A stretch of DNA of 64,000 bases from Symbiodinium natans (taxonomy: Eukaryota; Sar; Dinophyceae; Suessiales; Symbiodiniaceae): positions 62,001 to 126,000 of the forward strand of contig CAJNDS010002418.1 of NCBI GenBank assembly GCA_905221605.1, written 5' to 3'. Below, piece after piece: positions 24,184 to 34,485 of the stretch (position 1 is its first letter; every line of letters begins with the position of its first letter). A program made the translations under genes and the position numbers. The notes under the pieces were generated by a model, which saw only the letters and a list, made by a program, of their open reading frames with translations, ran no database searches and had not been told where the DNA came from.

Positions 24184-26596
24184 CTAGGCAAAGAGGGCCT
24201 CCTGTCCTTTTCGGACCGGGTGGAGGCTTGCTGGGTCCTGGCGGGAGTACGCCTCTTGGCACCACTGGCGGATCATCTGGGACTCAACCTTCCGCGCGGC
24301 GGGCGCGCACGGGGGATCTCGGCTGTCTGAGAACATAAGGTCCAAATGATGCGCTCCCAAGTTCAGCACCAGGGCAATCTGCGATCCGTCCTCGCTAATG
24401 TTTTGAATGAAGGGGCCGTCAGGGCCACCACCTTCTGGATACACCCCCATGCCGGACCACGGGTCCAATGCCCCGTTGCTCCAAACAATGTTTCGATGCT
24501 GGGAGATATTGCGCCCGCCATAGTATGCGGTCATCCATCCGCTCCACGGGTCAGTCGTCGTTGGTGCTCCTGGCTGGGAGTGGAAGCTAGGAATGTAGAG
24601 GGAATCCCGAAAGGGGAACGTCTCAAACCTGCCTCAAAGGAGGTCTGACAGCGACTATACGGCCACTCTCACTATGGACATGACAAAGGCCAATGAGCCC
24701 GATGGGCCCCCCGAGCCTCGCAAGCCCATGGAGTTGAAGCGATCCGTACAGGTAGCTGGCACAAGCTTATGCGGCCCGACTATGCTGGCGATACTGAAGT
24801 TCCGGTCGGCAACGCTCGGCGGCCAGTACAAATCCCTGCCCAATCCTGACGGTGAAGCTTAAACATGTTTCAAGAATGTTGAGTCTTCGCTTCTCCTACC
24901 GACGCAAGCGCACAACAAATCTCAACAAATCTTGTCCTCGCCTTGAGCAGAAACTTGAGACAAGTCGTCGTTGCACACCACGGAATCCCAGGCAAAGGTC
25001 TTGGGCACTTGGCCGGTGAAGTTGCATGGGGGCTCTGAGCCTGCACACCGTGACACTGGGCAAGCTGGGCAAGTCGAGCAAGGAGGGCAGGCAGAGCACG
25101 TGTCTCGAGGGCCCCGAGAGATGATGGATCCCCTGTCAGCGTGGGGCAGTGAATCTGTCAGCTGGTGCTCCTTCCTCGCCATGTTGGACCTGGCGATGTT
25201 CGACTGAGCGTTTGTAAGGTTCCAGCAACGCTGGTCACCGGAGGCGTTGTACCAAACTCCGGCCGCCTCGGTGACGGCGGTCGCCAAGTCCAGGATACCG
25301 GAGGCCATCAGCTGCTCTTCTGTCAATTCGTCTCCGTTACTCCACCAACTTGCCCAGTCCACCGTCACCTGCAAGGCTCCCATCCTGGCCGTGTAGTTCA
25401 CCTCCTTGCGTGATCCTGACACGTCTATCCCAAAATCACGGGACAAGCCTTTGCATGCCACTTTCATCGGCCACGCCGGAAGTGGAGATCCAGATCCAAC
25501 AGCATAGGTGATGTAGGACGATGGGTATGGATAGTTACCTTCAGCCAAGAGGAAGAAGGAGGCAGTTGCCCAGGAAATCAAGCTTTCGATTTCCTGGAGC
25601 TGCGTGCAGGTGTTCAAGTGGCGGCTTAAGAGTCGCAGAGCAACGGAAGATTCCAGACCACGCAGCAACGCCCAGGCCACCTGCAAATTCGCCAGGCACT
25701 GGTCAGATGATCCTCCGGCTGAGGACACACCACGGCTGATTGCAACAGCCGGCCAATCCACTGTCTGTCGCGTGACGGTGGTGGACAGCTGCCAAATGGG
25801 CGCCGATGCAGCAATGGCACCATCAACCACCTCAGGGTGGGCTCTCCATGTTTTCTTGATGGCAGCAGCATGGGTCCATTTGCACTTATATGCACTTCGC
25901 CGCCTACCTCTTGCTACAGATGCTACGCTGCCTAAACGCATCGACTAGCCAGGAGCGAGTTGAGCAGAGTAGAGTACTTAAGCCGATGACCTCTGGATAC
26001 TTCATTCTCATCCATCCAGCAAGCATTCCACCGTAGCTCCCACCAAAAACAACGACAGGTGCACGTTGCGAATGCCGCTTCCTTAGTAGTGCCATGATAT
26101 CGGCGTAGTCTTGCAGCGCTTGAGCCGTCGTACAGTAGGAGACACACCTCGGGCATTCCATCCATTGGAAAAAATTCGAGTCCGGCTCGCATCGGTGCTC
26201 TGCAAAGACGAGCAGCGCGCCCATCCGCTCTCCCAGCTCCCACATCAACCCCGTGTTGTTGACATACTCACCGACCGGTGACTCATTTCCCGTATAGAAG
26301 AAGATGGGTCCAGGGGACGTGGTCGAAGCGTTGAAGCCACTCTGCAGGGCAGGCTTCCACCACTTGTCGTAAACACAGTACCATTGTGGAAAGAGGGCCT
26401 CAAGGGTTCCGAAATGATCTACTCTCTGCCGGACAGCATACCAGGTGCAGTTGAGAGTGGATGGCTTCCCATGATTCCCATGTCTTTCCTGCCGCCAGAC
26501 CCCTGAGCTTCTTGGATGATGCAAATGTAAAGCTGCAGTGTGGACGCACGTAGCCGGCCAAACAAGAGGCGCGATGAGGCTGATCAGTAGCCACAT
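24184..26596 (-). CDS. S28-family serine carboxypeptidase (Pro-X carboxypeptidase-like)
   Basis: The first ATG in frame is 26,596; the upstream in-frame codon is a stop. Residues 1-17 form a signal peptide (MWLLISLIAPLVWPATC). Exon 1 (26,596-25,991) holds IFFYTGNESPVGEY and the nucleophile motif GGSYGG (Ser about 187). A GT-AG intron (25,831-25,990) joins MKYPE to VVDGAIAASAPIW. Exon 2 runs from 25,830 to about 24,955 and ends in the conserved FAWDSVVC region. A short exon near 24,835-24,720 (DLYWPPSVADRN...TCTDRFNSMG) probably follows. The last exon (about 24,545-24,184) has YYGGRNIS, the acid NGALDPWSG and the base motif GAHHLDL. All three catalytic residues are present. Relatives are secreted or lysosomal enzymes cleaving after proline. 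Exon 2 carries an unusual Cys-rich insert just before the conserved WD motif. The boundaries of the two 3' introns are not proven. Confidence 0.92.
25831..25990 (-). other. GT-AG intron with repeated exon edges (S28 gene)
   Basis: The exon ends CCAGAG|GTCATC and the next begins CCCTGAG|GTGGTT. The splice edges carry near-identical CC(A/T)GAGGT words. Joining at these points gives MKYPE-VVDGAIAAS, the normal family sequence, while each side alone duplicates the PEV(V/I) peptide. Confidence 0.85.
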
Positions 26597-26688
26597 GGAT
26601 GTTAGAGACACAAATCAAGAAGAGAGAAGCCACGTTGAGGGGCTTTGAACCTGGCTGGAAATGCCTCAGCGGGATCTCTTACATGTGA

Positions 26689-27030
26689 TTATGCATCCGT
26701 CTCCTTCTGTATCTGCTCCTCACTGTACTGCAACCACTTAACGAACTTGTGCGCCCTCAGCCCTGTCAGCGTTGCGAGCAGTTGCGGCACCGTGCCTTGA
26801 GCTTGGCCAGGCCACTGCTGTCCTTCTTGCTCTTGATCGGACTCGGGCTTGACCTCTGCGAACTTCGGCATGTCTTGATCTTGCACCCCCAATAACCCAG
26901 ACTTCTTTTCACAGGGCCCAAGCTTTGGCAGCTCTTTTGAAGCTCGCTCGGGCAGCTCTCCGGGCGCGATGGGCTCCGCGGGCTTCGCGGGCTCCGCTGG
27001 CTCCGGCGCCTCGGAGAGATCGCACAGCAT
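26689..27030 (-). CDS. Small Pro/Glu-rich protein or C-terminal exon, unknown
   Basis: ATG at 27,030 opens a 113-codon frame. It starts MLCDLSEAPEPAEPAKPAEP, goes through an acidic segment (EVKPESDQEQEGQQWPG) and ends with a helical tail (RAHKFVKWLQYSEEQIQKE) before the stop. Composition differs from random frames nearby. It precedes the S28 gene in the same direction with under 100 nt between. It could be an intact small protein or the last exon of a gene whose upstream part is cut by the repeat island at 27.06 kb. No family was recognised. Confidence 0.5.
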   Translation of the reverse strand: MLCDLSEAPEPAEPAKPAEPIAPGELPERASKELPKLGPCEKKSGLLGVQDQDMPKFAEVKPESDQEQEGQQWPGQAQGTVPQLLATLTGLRAHKFVKWLQYSEEQIQKETDA

Positions 27031-27062
27031 CGATGAAAGCCTACGCTCGTATCTGCTTTATC

Positions 27063-27140
27063 AATATACATATATATATATATACATACACTTATGTGTA
27101 TATATATATATAGCTACCCCCCCCCCCAGAACCCACCGTA
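27063..27140. repeat. (TA)n + C-tract + AGAACCCACC motif, left copy
   Basis: Two TA runs are followed by GCTA, about 11 C and AGAACCCACC. The reverse complement of the sequence at 30,062-30,113 has the same order: TA run, GGTACC, C-rich tract, AGAACCCACC. The two copies therefore face each other across the AT-rich repeat island. Confidence 0.8.
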
Positions 27141-27419
27141 AGCACAGTGTAAGGGAGCGGGGTGTTTCCCCGAAGGCTGCGATACAATAAGTGCCATATC
27201 TGGCGGGCCACCCCTTTAATCTGATGGGTAAGGGCAGTGGGGGGAGGTGGAGGTTGGACCCTCCCCGCCGGGTCGCACGCAGCAGAATTCACCAAGCTTG
27301 CACCCTAAATAATTTGAACACCAAGATAAGCCGTTTGTACGCAAAGTTGTTCTAGTAGCTGACAAACAAGCCCTTGGCTGAAACCTTCCAGAGTTCCACT
27401 AAATCTTATAGAGTCTCCC

Positions 27420-28900
27420 TATGTTTATTCGTTTAAAGTTGAGATACAGACCCTAAAGGTTTAGGCTTAAACCTATTCCAAAGCCTTAAAGTTTCCCGTC
27501 GCCACTAGAGAGAATTTCACTTAACCCTATTCGTTGACGGTTTAGGCTGACAGACTGGCACCTGGTCCAAAATCTGTTGTTTTCCCTCGTCACTGAAGGC
27601 ATTTCGCAAATGCCCAGACCCTATTCCCTAAAGACATTTTAATAAAGCCCAGACCCTATTCCCATACTTTCAACGAAAATTGTTTAAGAATATTCGTGCT
27701 TCCTATTCCTGAAAACCCTAAAATTTATTGAAGGTTTAGGCTGAAACCTAATCCAGAACCTTACGTTTCCCTCGCCACTGAAGGCATCTCGCCAAAGCAC
27801 AGACCCTTGTCCCTCAGCTATAAAGCCCAGACCCTTCTTCCCACACTTAAAACAAATATTGGTGGTCAGGCAGCCTATCTCTTCAAGGTGTAGGCTGAAG
27901 CCCAATCCAAAGCCTTTTGTGTCCCTGCGTCACTAGATGCATTTCACTAAAGCCCAGACCATATTCCCTAAACAAATTCTACTAAAGCCCGGACCCTATT
28001 CCCATACTTTCAACGGAAGTTGTTTGGGAATACTCAGTCTTCCTATTCCTGTAAAACGTTTCCTCGCCAATGAAGGCATTTCGCTACAGCCCAGACCCTT
28101 TTCCCTAAAGAACTTTTTGTAAAGCCCAGACTCTTCTTCCCACACTTAAAGCAAATATTGGTGGTCAGGCAGCCTATCTCTTGAAGGTGTAAGCTGAAGC
28201 CCAGTCCAAAGCCTTATGCTTCCCCACGTCACTAGATGCATTTCACTACAGCCCAAACCAAATTCCCTAAGCAAATTTTACTAAAGCCCAGACCCTATTC
28301 CCATACTTTCAACGGAAATTGTTTAGGAATACTCAGTCTTCCTATTCCTATAAAACGTTTCCCTCGCCACTGAAGGCATTTCGCTATAGCCCAGACCCTT
28401 TTCCCTAGAGCACTTTTTCTAAAGCCCAGACACTATTCCCATACTTTCAACGAATATTGGTAGTCAGGCAGCCTACTTCTTGAAGGTTTAGGCTGAAGCC
28501 CAATCCAAAACCTTATGTTCCCCGCGTCACTGAAGGCATTTCACTAAAGCCCAGACCCTCTTCCCCTAGGACATTTGACTGAAGCCCAGACCCTTTTCCC
28601 ATACATTCAACGAATATTGTTTAGGAGTAGTCATGCTTCCTATTCCTGTAAACCCTGTAATTCATTGAAGATTTCGTCTGAAACCCAGCCCATAACCTTA
28701 CGTTTCCCTCGCCACTGAAGGCATTTCTGTTTAGGAATTATCTTGCTTCGGTGCTTGCGGGGTGTATCCTTCATGTTTAGGCCCACTCCTGTGAACCCTA
28801 ATTGTTAAACATTCTGGCTGAAGCCTTGTCCAAAACCTTACACTAAGACCCGATTGTTTCAATGATTTTTGTTCAGGAATAATCATGCTTCGGTGCCTGC
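27420..28900. repeat. AT-rich satellite, ~150-bp units in ~300-bp pairs
   Basis: Phrases such as CACTGAAGGCATTTCGC, AAGCCCAGACCCT and GGTTTAGGCTGAA(A/G)CCC recur. The anchor near CACT(GA)AGGCATTTC falls at about 27,591, 27,775, 27,930, 28,068, 28,230, 28,366, 28,527 and 28,711. Adjacent spacings alternate around 138 and 162, so alternate copies lie about 300 nt apart, i.e. a two-unit higher-order repeat. The left end is more degenerate. No gene is seen inside. Confidence 0.85.
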
Positions 28901-28939
28901 GGGGTCTTAATGTTTCAGCCCTATCTAAACCTTTGTTCC

Positions 28940-28976
28940 TAGTTTAGGGTTTAGGGGTAGGGTTTCGGGTTTAAAC
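28940..28976. repeat. Degenerate TTTAGGG telomere-like stretch
   Basis: Five or so imperfect copies of TTTAGGG (GTTTAGGG, TTTAGGGG, TAGGGTTTCGGG) directly follow the AT-rich satellite. Dinoflagellates and plants use TTTAGGG telomeres. This is too short and degenerate to be a chromosome end. Confidence 0.6.
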
Positions 28977-29284
28977 TTTGAGGTCCAGGGTTATTCTTGG
29001 TTCTTGGTTCGGACCCGGTTTTACTTAAAACGGGTAATTTCCAAATACACGTATCAGAGTTTTCTGTGCTCATATTTATGTAGGACTTCTTGAGCTATAG
29101 TAAGAAATATGAACTTAAGACTTTGCTGCTGTATAGCGAACAACAAACCAAGACAGCTGCCCTGAATCAGACTGAATGATATGACTCAAGTTTGCCCCCC
29201 CCCCCCCCACCCCCAAGAACTCGTGGCGATGAGTTTCTTCCTTACGGTGGTTTTCAACTCGGGGATTCTTGGTGCCCATGGTCT

Positions 29285-29998
29285 GGGCACCGTATTAATT
29301 AACACGGGGCCCGTGCTAATTAACACGGCCGGAACCAAGAACCAAGAACCAAGATTCCCAGAAAAGTCTTGGGACGAGTCTGATTTCCCAGTGGATGGGG
29401 GCATGTTAATTAAAACGGACCCCGTTTTAATTAAAATGCCTGGAACCAAGAACCAAGAAGCAAGATTCCCAGAAAAGTCTTGGGATGAGTCTTGGTTCCT
29501 TAGGGATGGGGGCGTTTTAATTAAAACTGGCCCCGTTTTAATAAAAACGCCTGGAACCAAGAACCAAGAACCAAGATTCCCAGAAAAGTCTTGGGATGAA
29601 TCTTGGTTCCTTGGGGGTGAGGGCGTTTTAATTAAAACGGGCCCCGTTTTGATGAAAACGCCTGGAACCAAGAACCAAGAACCAAGATTCCCAGAAAAGT
29701 CTTGGGACGAATCTTGGTTCCCAGGACCTGGGGTCCGTCAGGTTGAGGAGCCAGGCAATTCGCACGGCCCTCTACCTCGGGAACCAAGATTCGTCCCAAG
29801 ACTTTGCTGGGAATCTTGGTTCTTGGTTCTTGGTTCCAGGCGTTTTAATTAAAACGGGGCTCGTTTTAATTAAAACGCCCCCATCCCCAAGAAACCAAGA
29901 TTCGTCCCAAGACTTTTCCGGAAATCTTGGTTCTTGGTTCTTGGTTCCAGGCGTTTTAATTAAAACGGGGCCCGTTTTAATTAAAACGCCCCCGGGGG
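29285..29998. repeat. 111-bp palindrome-bearing array with inverted half
   Basis: Four direct units start near 29,332, 29,442, 29,553 and 29,664. Each holds GGAACCAAGAACCAAG, TTCCCAGAAAAGTCTTGGGA and an AT/GC palindrome. After a spacer (29,725-29,775) two further units run in the opposite orientation (29,776-29,998). Six palindromes of about 38-41 bp, each with two TTAATTAA cores around a GGGCCC-like centre, punctuate the array. Because 111 is divisible by three, both strands stay open for long frames (29,181-29,852 plus; 29,186-29,671 minus). These are repeat artefacts unless shown to be expressed. Confidence 0.9.
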
Positions 29999-30061
29999 AA
30001 GTGTTTTTTTTTAAATTGTCTTTCATACTCAAACAACCAAATATCGAGCTTTTATGTCTTT

Positions 30062-30113
30062 GAGGGTGGGTTCTGGGGGGGTGGGGTACCATATATATAT
30101 ATATATATCCTTT
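30062..30113. repeat. (TA)n + C-tract + AGAACCCACC motif, right inverted copy
   Basis: On the plus strand it reads GGTGGGTTCT, a G-rich tract, GGTACC and a TA run. This is the inverted counterpart of the motif at 27,063-27,140. Confidence 0.8.
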
Positions 30114-30299
30114 TCATAATGTGCCTACTGTATCTGTAGATAGATCTTTTGCATTTATGAAGAACGTACAGCAGCGCCCCGATTGGCCGACGGCCTCCAT
30201 GTATCTGGTCACGGCGGCATTTACCTGTACGAGATATGGATAGCCACGGATGTCCCGATAGGAGATGATGCCGGACGATACGACGCAAGCGCACATGCT

Positions 30300-30780
30300 G
30301 GCGCACATGCTGCGTTGAAGAGGCCTTCTGCTGCAACCTGCTTTTTGCTTCGGCCAAGAGCTGCTCAAAGTCTGAGGCTTGCGTCACCTAATGTCGTGAC
30401 ATGGCTGTGAGTAAATTGGGTAGAGAAGGCGCTTTTCGCTCAGTGCTGCACGGGTGCGGGCTCGGCAGGTGGACGCGGAGCCTCATCGTGACGTCGATCC
30501 CAAGCGAGGAATTCACACAGCGAGATGCTACAACTCCAGCTGTCGTACTTCAAAGCAACAGCACTCGCTCGGCCTCAGGATCCCATTCGTGTCGGGTGCA
30601 TCCAGCAGGTAAGCCTGCACTTTGATGCTGTGGAGCTGACTTATTTGAAGGAACTGTGCTGCCGAGATGCACTTGAATGGGCTCACGCGCTGGCCCACGC
30701 TGCCACAAAGCGGAGGCGAGCTGCCTGGGCACGGGGCACCAGCGCCGCCGCGGCATGCGGCTGGCTCCATAGATACTGAA
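30300..30780. repeat. Duplicated block, copy 1
   Basis: The 30,555-30,740 segment is about 90% identical by eye to 31,882-32,070 (shared LHFDAVELTYLKELCCRDAL reading on plus). The flanking 30,300-30,500 portion resembles 31,610-31,860 more weakly. The minus strand reads LLAEAKSRLQQKAS in copy 1 and LAETASRLQQKARH in copy 2. Whether either strand is coding is unclear, since both copies stay open in more than one frame. Confidence 0.75.
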
Positions 30781-31333
30781 TGCGCCACAGCAAAACCCTC
30801 GTCCACGGCATGCCCTGTTCAAATAACGGTTTCAGCTGCCGTTGCGGCTCCTCCCATCCCAGATGCTCGTTTGCTAGCGGAGCTCGTGACGTTCGTGCAA
30901 GGCCGGGACTAGTCTGGATTCCTGGAACGAACCAGCTGTCCTGATCACCATGGACTTCGTGCACGGCAGTCTTCCGCTTTGTGCGAGTCTCAGGTTCCAA
31001 CTGAGGGCTCCCTGCTGTACGGCAGAACCTGGTGCACGCACAAGGCGCTCTGGATACCAATCGTGGAATTACGAGGGGCTGTGCAAGCTGATGCGTTTTG
31101 GGCACCATCTGCCGCGCACTTTTCTGGGAATCCGTATGAGTATGCGGCATATGTTGTTTGACACCGATGCCGGGGTATCATCTGGCCAGTTCCTTTTCTA
31201 TCATCCGGAGCCTAGTATGTGCGCCCTTAAAAATTGGCCATGGTTTAGAGAACGGCGTTCTCGGCCACACCGCCCACCTGGCCTGGCTCACCATCGGCAC
31301 TTGTGCTGCGGTGGCACCTTTGGCTGCTTCTGA
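30667..31333 (+). CDS. Ambiguous candidate exons, unknown
   Basis: Plus-strand stretches near 30,780-30,912 (VQITVSAAVAAPPIPDARLL) and 30,979-31,161 (LLYGRTWCTHKALWIPIVEL) look protein-like. They sit in a duplicated region, oppose the main gene direction, and no family was recognised. They are listed so the region is not left blank. Confidence 0.22.
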
Positions 31334-32085
31334 GCGAGCGGAGCTCCAACAAGAGTCTGCATCTTCTTTCTGACGTCTTCAAGACATCTCCAACAGGCGC
31401 TTCCTGCTTGTCATTGTGGCTCCATACAGCTGAGCTCCCTTCCTGGTGACCACGAAACGCATCTCAAGTGGCTGCCCTGGGAGGGTGGTTGCGACGCCTC
31501 CGGCGGACTGAGATCATGCATGTTGAAGCGGGTCGGAGGGCGTGCGCAACGACACGAATGTCGACAGTGCTCCCCCATGCGAAGTCTGCCTTTCATTCGC
31601 GCGTTACCAAAAGAACTCCACGCATGCCTTGCCTTCTGCTGTAGCCGGCTTGCCGTTTCGGCCAACGGCTGCTGAAAGCTGGTCGCTTTCAGAACCTAAA
31701 GCAGACAAGCAATGACAAGCACATTCCCACCGTCACAGTGCGTCTTATGGCAACGGCAGATGCAACTCGCTCAGCGCTGCACGGGCGCGGGGCCGACAGC
31801 TGGACGCTGAGCCTCACCGCCACGTCGGTACCAAGAAGAGAAATGCACACAACAAGATGCTGCAACTCTGTTCTACTTGAAAAACTCACCGCTCGGCCTC
31901 AGGATGCCATTCGTGTCTGGCGCATCCGGCGGGCAGGCCTGCACTTTGATGCTGTGGAGCTGACTTATTTGAAGGAACTGTGCTGCCGAGATGCACTTGA
32001 ACGGGCTTACGTACTGGCCCACGCTCCCAGAGAGCGGCGGCGAGCTGCCTGGGCAGGCGGCGGCACCAGATTCATGCTTCAATGA
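31260..32085. repeat. Duplicated block, copy 2 (fullest copy)
   Basis: Its left part (31,260-31,530) matches 33,105-33,385 and its right part (31,880-32,085) matches 30,553-30,745. It therefore looks like the most complete copy of an element present here in three partial versions. A one-base difference (CACCTTTGG against CACCTTGG) shifts frame between the left-part copies, which argues against a conserved plus-strand protein there. Confidence 0.75.
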
Positions 32086-32541
32086 TCTGCCTCGATCATG
32101 TTAAACGGTGTTCAACGGAAAGATATGTGCCAGGCGTATGGATCATCGCGTGAGCTACTGTGTGGAAACTCAATCTTCGTGTCTTTCCTTCTCTGTTCCA
32201 AAAGCCAAGAGCCTCCAGTTTTTACTTTGGCCATTTGATCAGCCCACAGCGGACCAGATGGAGACAAACGGCCGCTGAAAGCACTCCTGCGAACCTACGA
32301 GCTAAGCGGTAAGAATTAAGACTGCGTGTCTGCTGATGCATTTCAACGTTGTTCCTGTTTTTTGTCAACGTTGCTGGCTTCACGGCGGTGAGGTACTGCA
32401 TGTTCCGAAAGCTTCAGGGACTATCGGGGCTTCAGCGTGTTAAGGCCCGGACCTTGGATGCCTTGCCGGAACCAGGTTTCCTGGTACTCAGTCAGGGGTA
32501 GTCTTGGAACCCTCTTGCTTACGGAATCTAAAATCCTGGGC

Positions 32542-33060
32542 TCAACGCTTGCAGATCAATCCCTTCGCCCGCTTGTTGCTGAACTCAAATATTGAAGCAT
32601 CCAGAGCTTCCCCCCCCTTGAGGCACGCGATCTTGGGGTGGCCTTGAAGCCGAAGCTTACAGGCTTCCCACCCATTTTTCTTGGTGTGGGCGCGAAAGCT
32701 AACAAGACTAAGACACGCCCGCCCGGAACCTCCTCGGGACCCCCCTGATCTGGCGGGGACACCAGGCAAACAGACTCGGCAAGCCATTGTGCATTGGCAC
32801 TCGTCTTTCTGACCAGTTTCTCTGGATCTTGCTGTTGCCCGTAGGTTTTGCCTGGGAGCCACCCTGGAAACAGCAGCTGGTCTTTTCATCTTTGGTTCCA
32901 AACAGCGTAGCAGACAAAATGGGGACCTCGGCTTCTTTTTCGGACCCGTTTGCCCAAACGACTTCAAGGAATCCCTTGACAGCAAAACGATTTTTAACCA
33001 GCTGCATTTTAAGCGGTGTGTAGCCCTTCCCGGGAGTACGAAGGGAGGCTTTATGAACAA
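32542..33060 (-). CDS. Candidate exons, unknown
   Basis: On the minus strand a stretch near 33,010-32,890 reads QLVKNRFAVKGFLEVVWANG and one near 32,695-32,542 reads HTKKNGWEACKLRLQGHPK then GGEALDASIFEFSNKRAKG before a stop. They are in different frames, implying an intron between. Composition is convincing for the second stretch. No family was recognised; a repeated element-derived gene is possible given the surrounding duplications. Confidence 0.38.
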   Translation of the reverse strand: MFIKPPFVLPGRATHRLKCSWLKIVLLSRDSLKSFGQTGPKKKPRSPFCLLRCLEPKMKRPAAVSRVAPRQNLRATARSRETGQKDECQCTMACRVCLPGVPARSGGSRGGSGRACLSLVSFRAHTKKNGWEACKLRLQGHPKIACLKGGEALDASIFEFSNKRAKGLICKR

Positions 33061-33104
33061 GAACTATGGCAAGTGCTCCAGTGCAGCTCGCTGTCAAGAG
33101 CAGA

Positions 33105-33385
33105 TTGACGGCGCTCGGCCTGGCTCCCCATCGGCACTTGTGCTGCGGTGGCACCTTGGCTGCTTCTGAGCAAGCGGAGCTCAAACAAGAGCCTGCATCT
33201 TCTCACATCTTCAACACGTCTCCAACAAGTGCTTCCTGCTTTTCATTGTGGCTCCATACAGCTGAGCTCCCTTCCTGGTGACCACGAAACGCATCTCAAG
33301 TGGCTGCCCTGGGAGAAGGGTTGCGACACCTCCGGCGGGAGAAAATCATGCATTTTGAGGATATTGACGTGGTCGGAGGGCGAGT
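33105..33385. repeat. Duplicated block, copy 3 (left part only)
   Basis: It shares long identical runs with 31,260-31,530, including CATCGGCACTTGTGCTGC and CACGAAACGCATCTCAAGTG. It diverges abruptly after about 33,350. Confidence 0.8.
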
Positions 33386-33599
33386 GCGCGCAAGCAAGAG
33401 CTCTGCGCAGAATTCGCAGTTCAAGGATTATAACTCATTGCGCTCCTCCTGCGCCAAAGATGGCAGATATAGCCCTGCTGTAGTACACAGTGATGCTCGG
33501 AAAACAAGCTGTCGATGCCTCAACTTGGCCAGAGCAAGCTGTCTCGAAGGGGCGTGCCACGAAGAATCCTTATCTGTTGAAGTCTTACATTTCCACAGA

Positions 33600-34075
33600 C
33601 GCGAGAGCAGAGTGCGGCGTGACTCGGCGTGACTGCGGCGCAGAGTGCGGCGCGTTCTGCGGCGCCGGAAGCTGAGGGATTTTCGTTGCATTCTAGTACA
33701 CATACAGTACTGGGAGGACAGAGCTGGAGGGGCGCGAGAGCGGACTGCGGCGCGTACTGCGGCGCGTACTGCGGCGCGGGAAGCTGAGGATTTTCGTTGA
33801 ATTGTAGTACAAAAGTAATACTGGGAGGACAGAGCCGGAGGGGCGCGAGAGCGGACTGCGGCGCGCACTGCAGCGTGTACTGCAGGGCGGGAAACTGTGA
33901 GGGATTTTCGTTGAATTGTAGTACAAATGTAGTAAATGTAGTACTGGGAGGACAGAGCCGGAGGGGCGCGACAGCGGACCGCGGCGCGTCTGCGGCGCGG
34001 GAAATTCGTTGAATTGTAGTCTAGTACAAATGTAGTACAGAGCCGCAGGGGCACGAGAGCAGACTGCGGCGCGTG
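33600..34075. repeat. ~112-bp GC-rich tandem repeat, about four copies
   Basis: Units contain GATTTTCGTTGAATTGTAGT, ACTGGGAGGACAGAGC and repeated ACTGCGGCGCG blocks. GATTTTCGTTG words fall at about 33,678, 33,790 and 33,903, with a variant near 33,998. Variable numbers of CTGCGGCGCG give small length differences. A 208-codon minus-strand frame through it is a repeat artefact. Confidence 0.85.
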
Positions 34076-34485
34076 AATGGATGGTAAAGTGGGGGTTTCA
34101 CTCCGGCACCGTTTTCATTCGGATCGTTTTTGGGTTCCTGGCTTGACCTTGTTTGTTGAAGTCTTACATTTCCACAGACAGCAAACCTTCTTTGAGGTAC
34201 TCGCCGTTCGAAATCGTCTGGCTCATCGGTCTTCCCCGTGCTGCCTGTTCTCATCCGTTGTGAAGCAGAGACTGGGGCCTGGAGACCCAGACCGGCCTGG
34301 GCAGTCAACCGCTGTGCCGTCCACGGCGACGTCGACGCAGCTGCCTTGGACGCAGGGCTCGGCCGGCTGGGCTTTGGGCAGAAGCGCTTGAAGTTGTTCA
34401 AACAGCACAGGACAGTACGAGAACCGCACGTGGGCAGTTGCAAAAGTCTGAACTTATGAAACTGGATCTACATGCACCCAGACGT

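Noticed and set aside
23656-24330. 224-codon plus-strand ORF
   Set aside because: It runs antisense through the S28 exon with the catalytic Asp and His and through a better minus-strand candidate exon.
27420-28900. CRISPR-like repeat/spacer pattern
   Set aside because: Units are 140-160 nt, degenerate throughout, with no short conserved repeat and unique spacers and no cas genes. It is a eukaryotic satellite.
29181-29852. 224-codon repetitive protein (GTKNQEPRFPEKSWDES units)
   Set aside because: The opposite strand is equally open and the DNA is palindromic. Frame openness follows from the 111-bp period rather than coding.
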